Assembly: GCF_947631555.1 (NCBI RefSeq)
Contig: NZ_CANRLT010000001.1
Coordinates: forward strand, 1-64,000
Length of the DNA stretch: 64,000 nucleotides
Source: an uncultured Mailhella sp.
GTDB lineage: Bacteria > Desulfobacterota > Desulfovibrionia > Desulfovibrionales > Desulfovibrionaceae
Direction: 5' to 3'
This document shows, piece by piece, positions 63,030-64,000 of the stretch; position 1 is the stretch's first letter, and every line of letters begins with the position of its first letter. The notes below the pieces were generated by a model. It was not told the DNA's origin. It saw only the letters and a list, made by a program, of their open reading frames with translations, and did no database searches. The position numbers and the translations under genes were made by a program.

Positions 63030-64000
63030 ATGAAGTTTGCCGAAAGAATGAAAAATATCAAGCCGTCAGCCACCATGGCCATGAACACGAAAACCATGGA
63101 ACTGAAGGCTCAGGGAGTTCAGGTTACCAGTCTTGCCGTGGGCGAGCCGGATGCGGCTGCGCCGCTCCACATTCGGGAAGCCGCAAAAAAGGCCATTGAT
63201 GAAAATTTCTCCAAATATACTCCTGTGAACAGTATTCTGGAACTTCGCCAGGCTGTATGTCATTACTTTAAGCGGCTGCACAACGTTGACGCTGCTCCAG
63301 AGAATGTCATCCTCACAAACGGCGGCAAGCAGTCCCTGGTGGACACCATGCTCGTTCTGCTCAATGACGGAGACGACGTGCTTCTGCCCTGCCCGTACTG
63401 GACCAGCTACCCGGACATGATCCGCCTTGCCGGAGGCAATCCCGTCCTCGTGCCTTCCACTGCGGCCCGCGCTTTCCATATTGATGTGAGCGACCTTGAA
63501 AAGGCTGTGACCCCTGGAACCAGAATGCTGATCTTCAACAGTCCTTCCAATCCCACGGGCGCGGCATATTCACAGGAAGAAATGGATGCCGTCCTTGAAT
63601 GGTGTCTCGCCCATGACATCTTCGTGATCTCGGACGAGATGTACAGTCTGCTTGTCTACGACAGCGCACCCGTCAGCGCCGCCGGTTGGTGGGCGAAGCA
63701 CCCCGAAAGCGTCGCTGTGCTCAACGGTCTGTCAAAGTCGTTTGCCATGCCTGGCTGGCGTGTGGGCTATACGCTCGCCCACGCCGATCTTATTAAACAG
63801 TGTTCCAAACTTCAGGTGCAGGTCACGTCCCATATCTGTTCGATCGCTCAGAAGGCCGCTGTCGCCGCTCTCGATGGCCCTTATGACTGTGTGGAGGAAA
63901 TGCGGCTTTCCTTTCTGCGCCGCCGTGACATGGCCGTAGCAGAGATTTCCACCTGGCCGGGCGTGATCTGCCCCAAGCCCGCGGGCGCGTTTTATCTCTT
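63030..64000 (+). CDS. class I/II aminotransferase (aspartate-aminotransferase type), partial
   Basis: A reading frame starts at ATG 63030 (AAAGGAG ten bases upstream) and continues past the right edge without a stop. It is not in the ORF track for that reason. About 323 residues are visible: LAVGEPDAAAP, YTPVNSILELRQAV, the aromatic-stacking PYWTSYPDMI, NSPSNPTGAAYS (PLP Asn), SDEMYSLLVYD, and the PLP-binding Lys in NGLSKSFAMPGWRVGY. PLP aminotransferases of this subgroup (PatA/AspB) act on aspartate, alanine or tyrosine, and some on cysteate or taurine. The C-terminal Arg region is outside the window. Confidence 0.93.
   Translation, partial: MKFAERMKNIKPSATMAMNTKTMELKAQGVQVTSLAVGEPDAAAPLHIREAAKKAIDENFSKYTPVNSILELRQAVCHYFKRLHNVDAAPENVILTNGGKQSLVDTMLVLLNDGDDVLLPCPYWTSYPDMIRLAGGNPVLVPSTAARAFHIDVSDLEKAVTPGTRMLIFNSPSNPTGAAYSQEEMDAVLEWCLAHDIFVISDEMYSLLVYDSAPVSAAGWWAKHPESVAVLNGLSKSFAMPGWRVGYTLAHADLIKQCSKLQVQVTSHICSIAQKAAVAALDGPYDCVEEMRLSFLRRRDMAVAEISTWPGVICPKPAGAFYL

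Overview
The window looks like a chromosome segment from a Desulfovibrionaceae-type deltaproteobacterium (Desulfovibrio, Bilophila or Mailhella-like, probably host-associated). This rests on the order dnaA-dnaN-gyrB-gyrA, a divergent DnaA, GC-rich coding DNA, TRAP and taurine/nitrate-type ABC transporters, and a sulfur amino acid locus. The assignment is inferred from family resemblance and layout, not from a search.

1-9.0 kb: a frameshifted IS5-family transposase remnant, then gyrA, gyrB, dnaN and dnaA, all on the minus strand. Upstream of dnaA lies about 0.9 kb without a convincing gene. It is AT-rich at first (possible origin region), then strongly hairpin-forming, and it ends in a 20-bp perfect inverted repeat around a roughly 180-bp promoter-like segment.

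9.0-35.3 kb: one long plus-strand surface polysaccharide cluster with many start/stop overlaps. It opens with a tyrosine-recombinase-like gene that has lost three catalytic residues and is translationally coupled to glf. Next come glycosyltransferases, a CDP-3,6-dideoxyhexose set (rfbF, rfbG, rfbH), a SPASM-type radical SAM protein, a Gmm-like Nudix protein, two separate split transketolases, an HMGL-like aldolase and an SDR. This combination suggests a branched or extended-carbon sugar. The 3' third carries a tandemly duplicated LicD/kinase unit and a gene set matching the Campylobacter jejuni capsular phosphoramidate pathway: glutamine kinase, phosphoglutamine cytidylyltransferase, gamma-glutamyl-CDP-amidate hydrolase, CDP-amidate kinase and a methyltransferase. 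G8 and G9 tracts in two of these genes suggest phase variation. No flippase, polymerase or ABC exporter is visible, so export must be encoded elsewhere.

35.4-48.6 kb: core functions. These are queA, a degenerate EPSP-synthase-like gene with a chorismate-mutase-like N-terminus, a small coiled-coil protein, a YkgJ-type cysteine-cluster protein and hldD, then thiL, uvrD and engB on the minus strand, then efp and ftsK on the plus strand.

48.7-64 kb: transport and metabolism. An SsuABC-like ABC system and a TPR lipoprotein lie on the minus strand. A plus-strand group holds a dicarboxylate/amino-acid symporter, an Asp/Glu racemase, a D-cysteine desulfhydrase/cysteate sulfo-lyase-family enzyme, a GntR/FCD regulator and a cytoplasmic gamma-glutamyltransferase-like enzyme. 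A minus-strand DctPQM TRAP transporter, an AEC-type permease and sfsA follow. A class I aminotransferase runs off the right edge.
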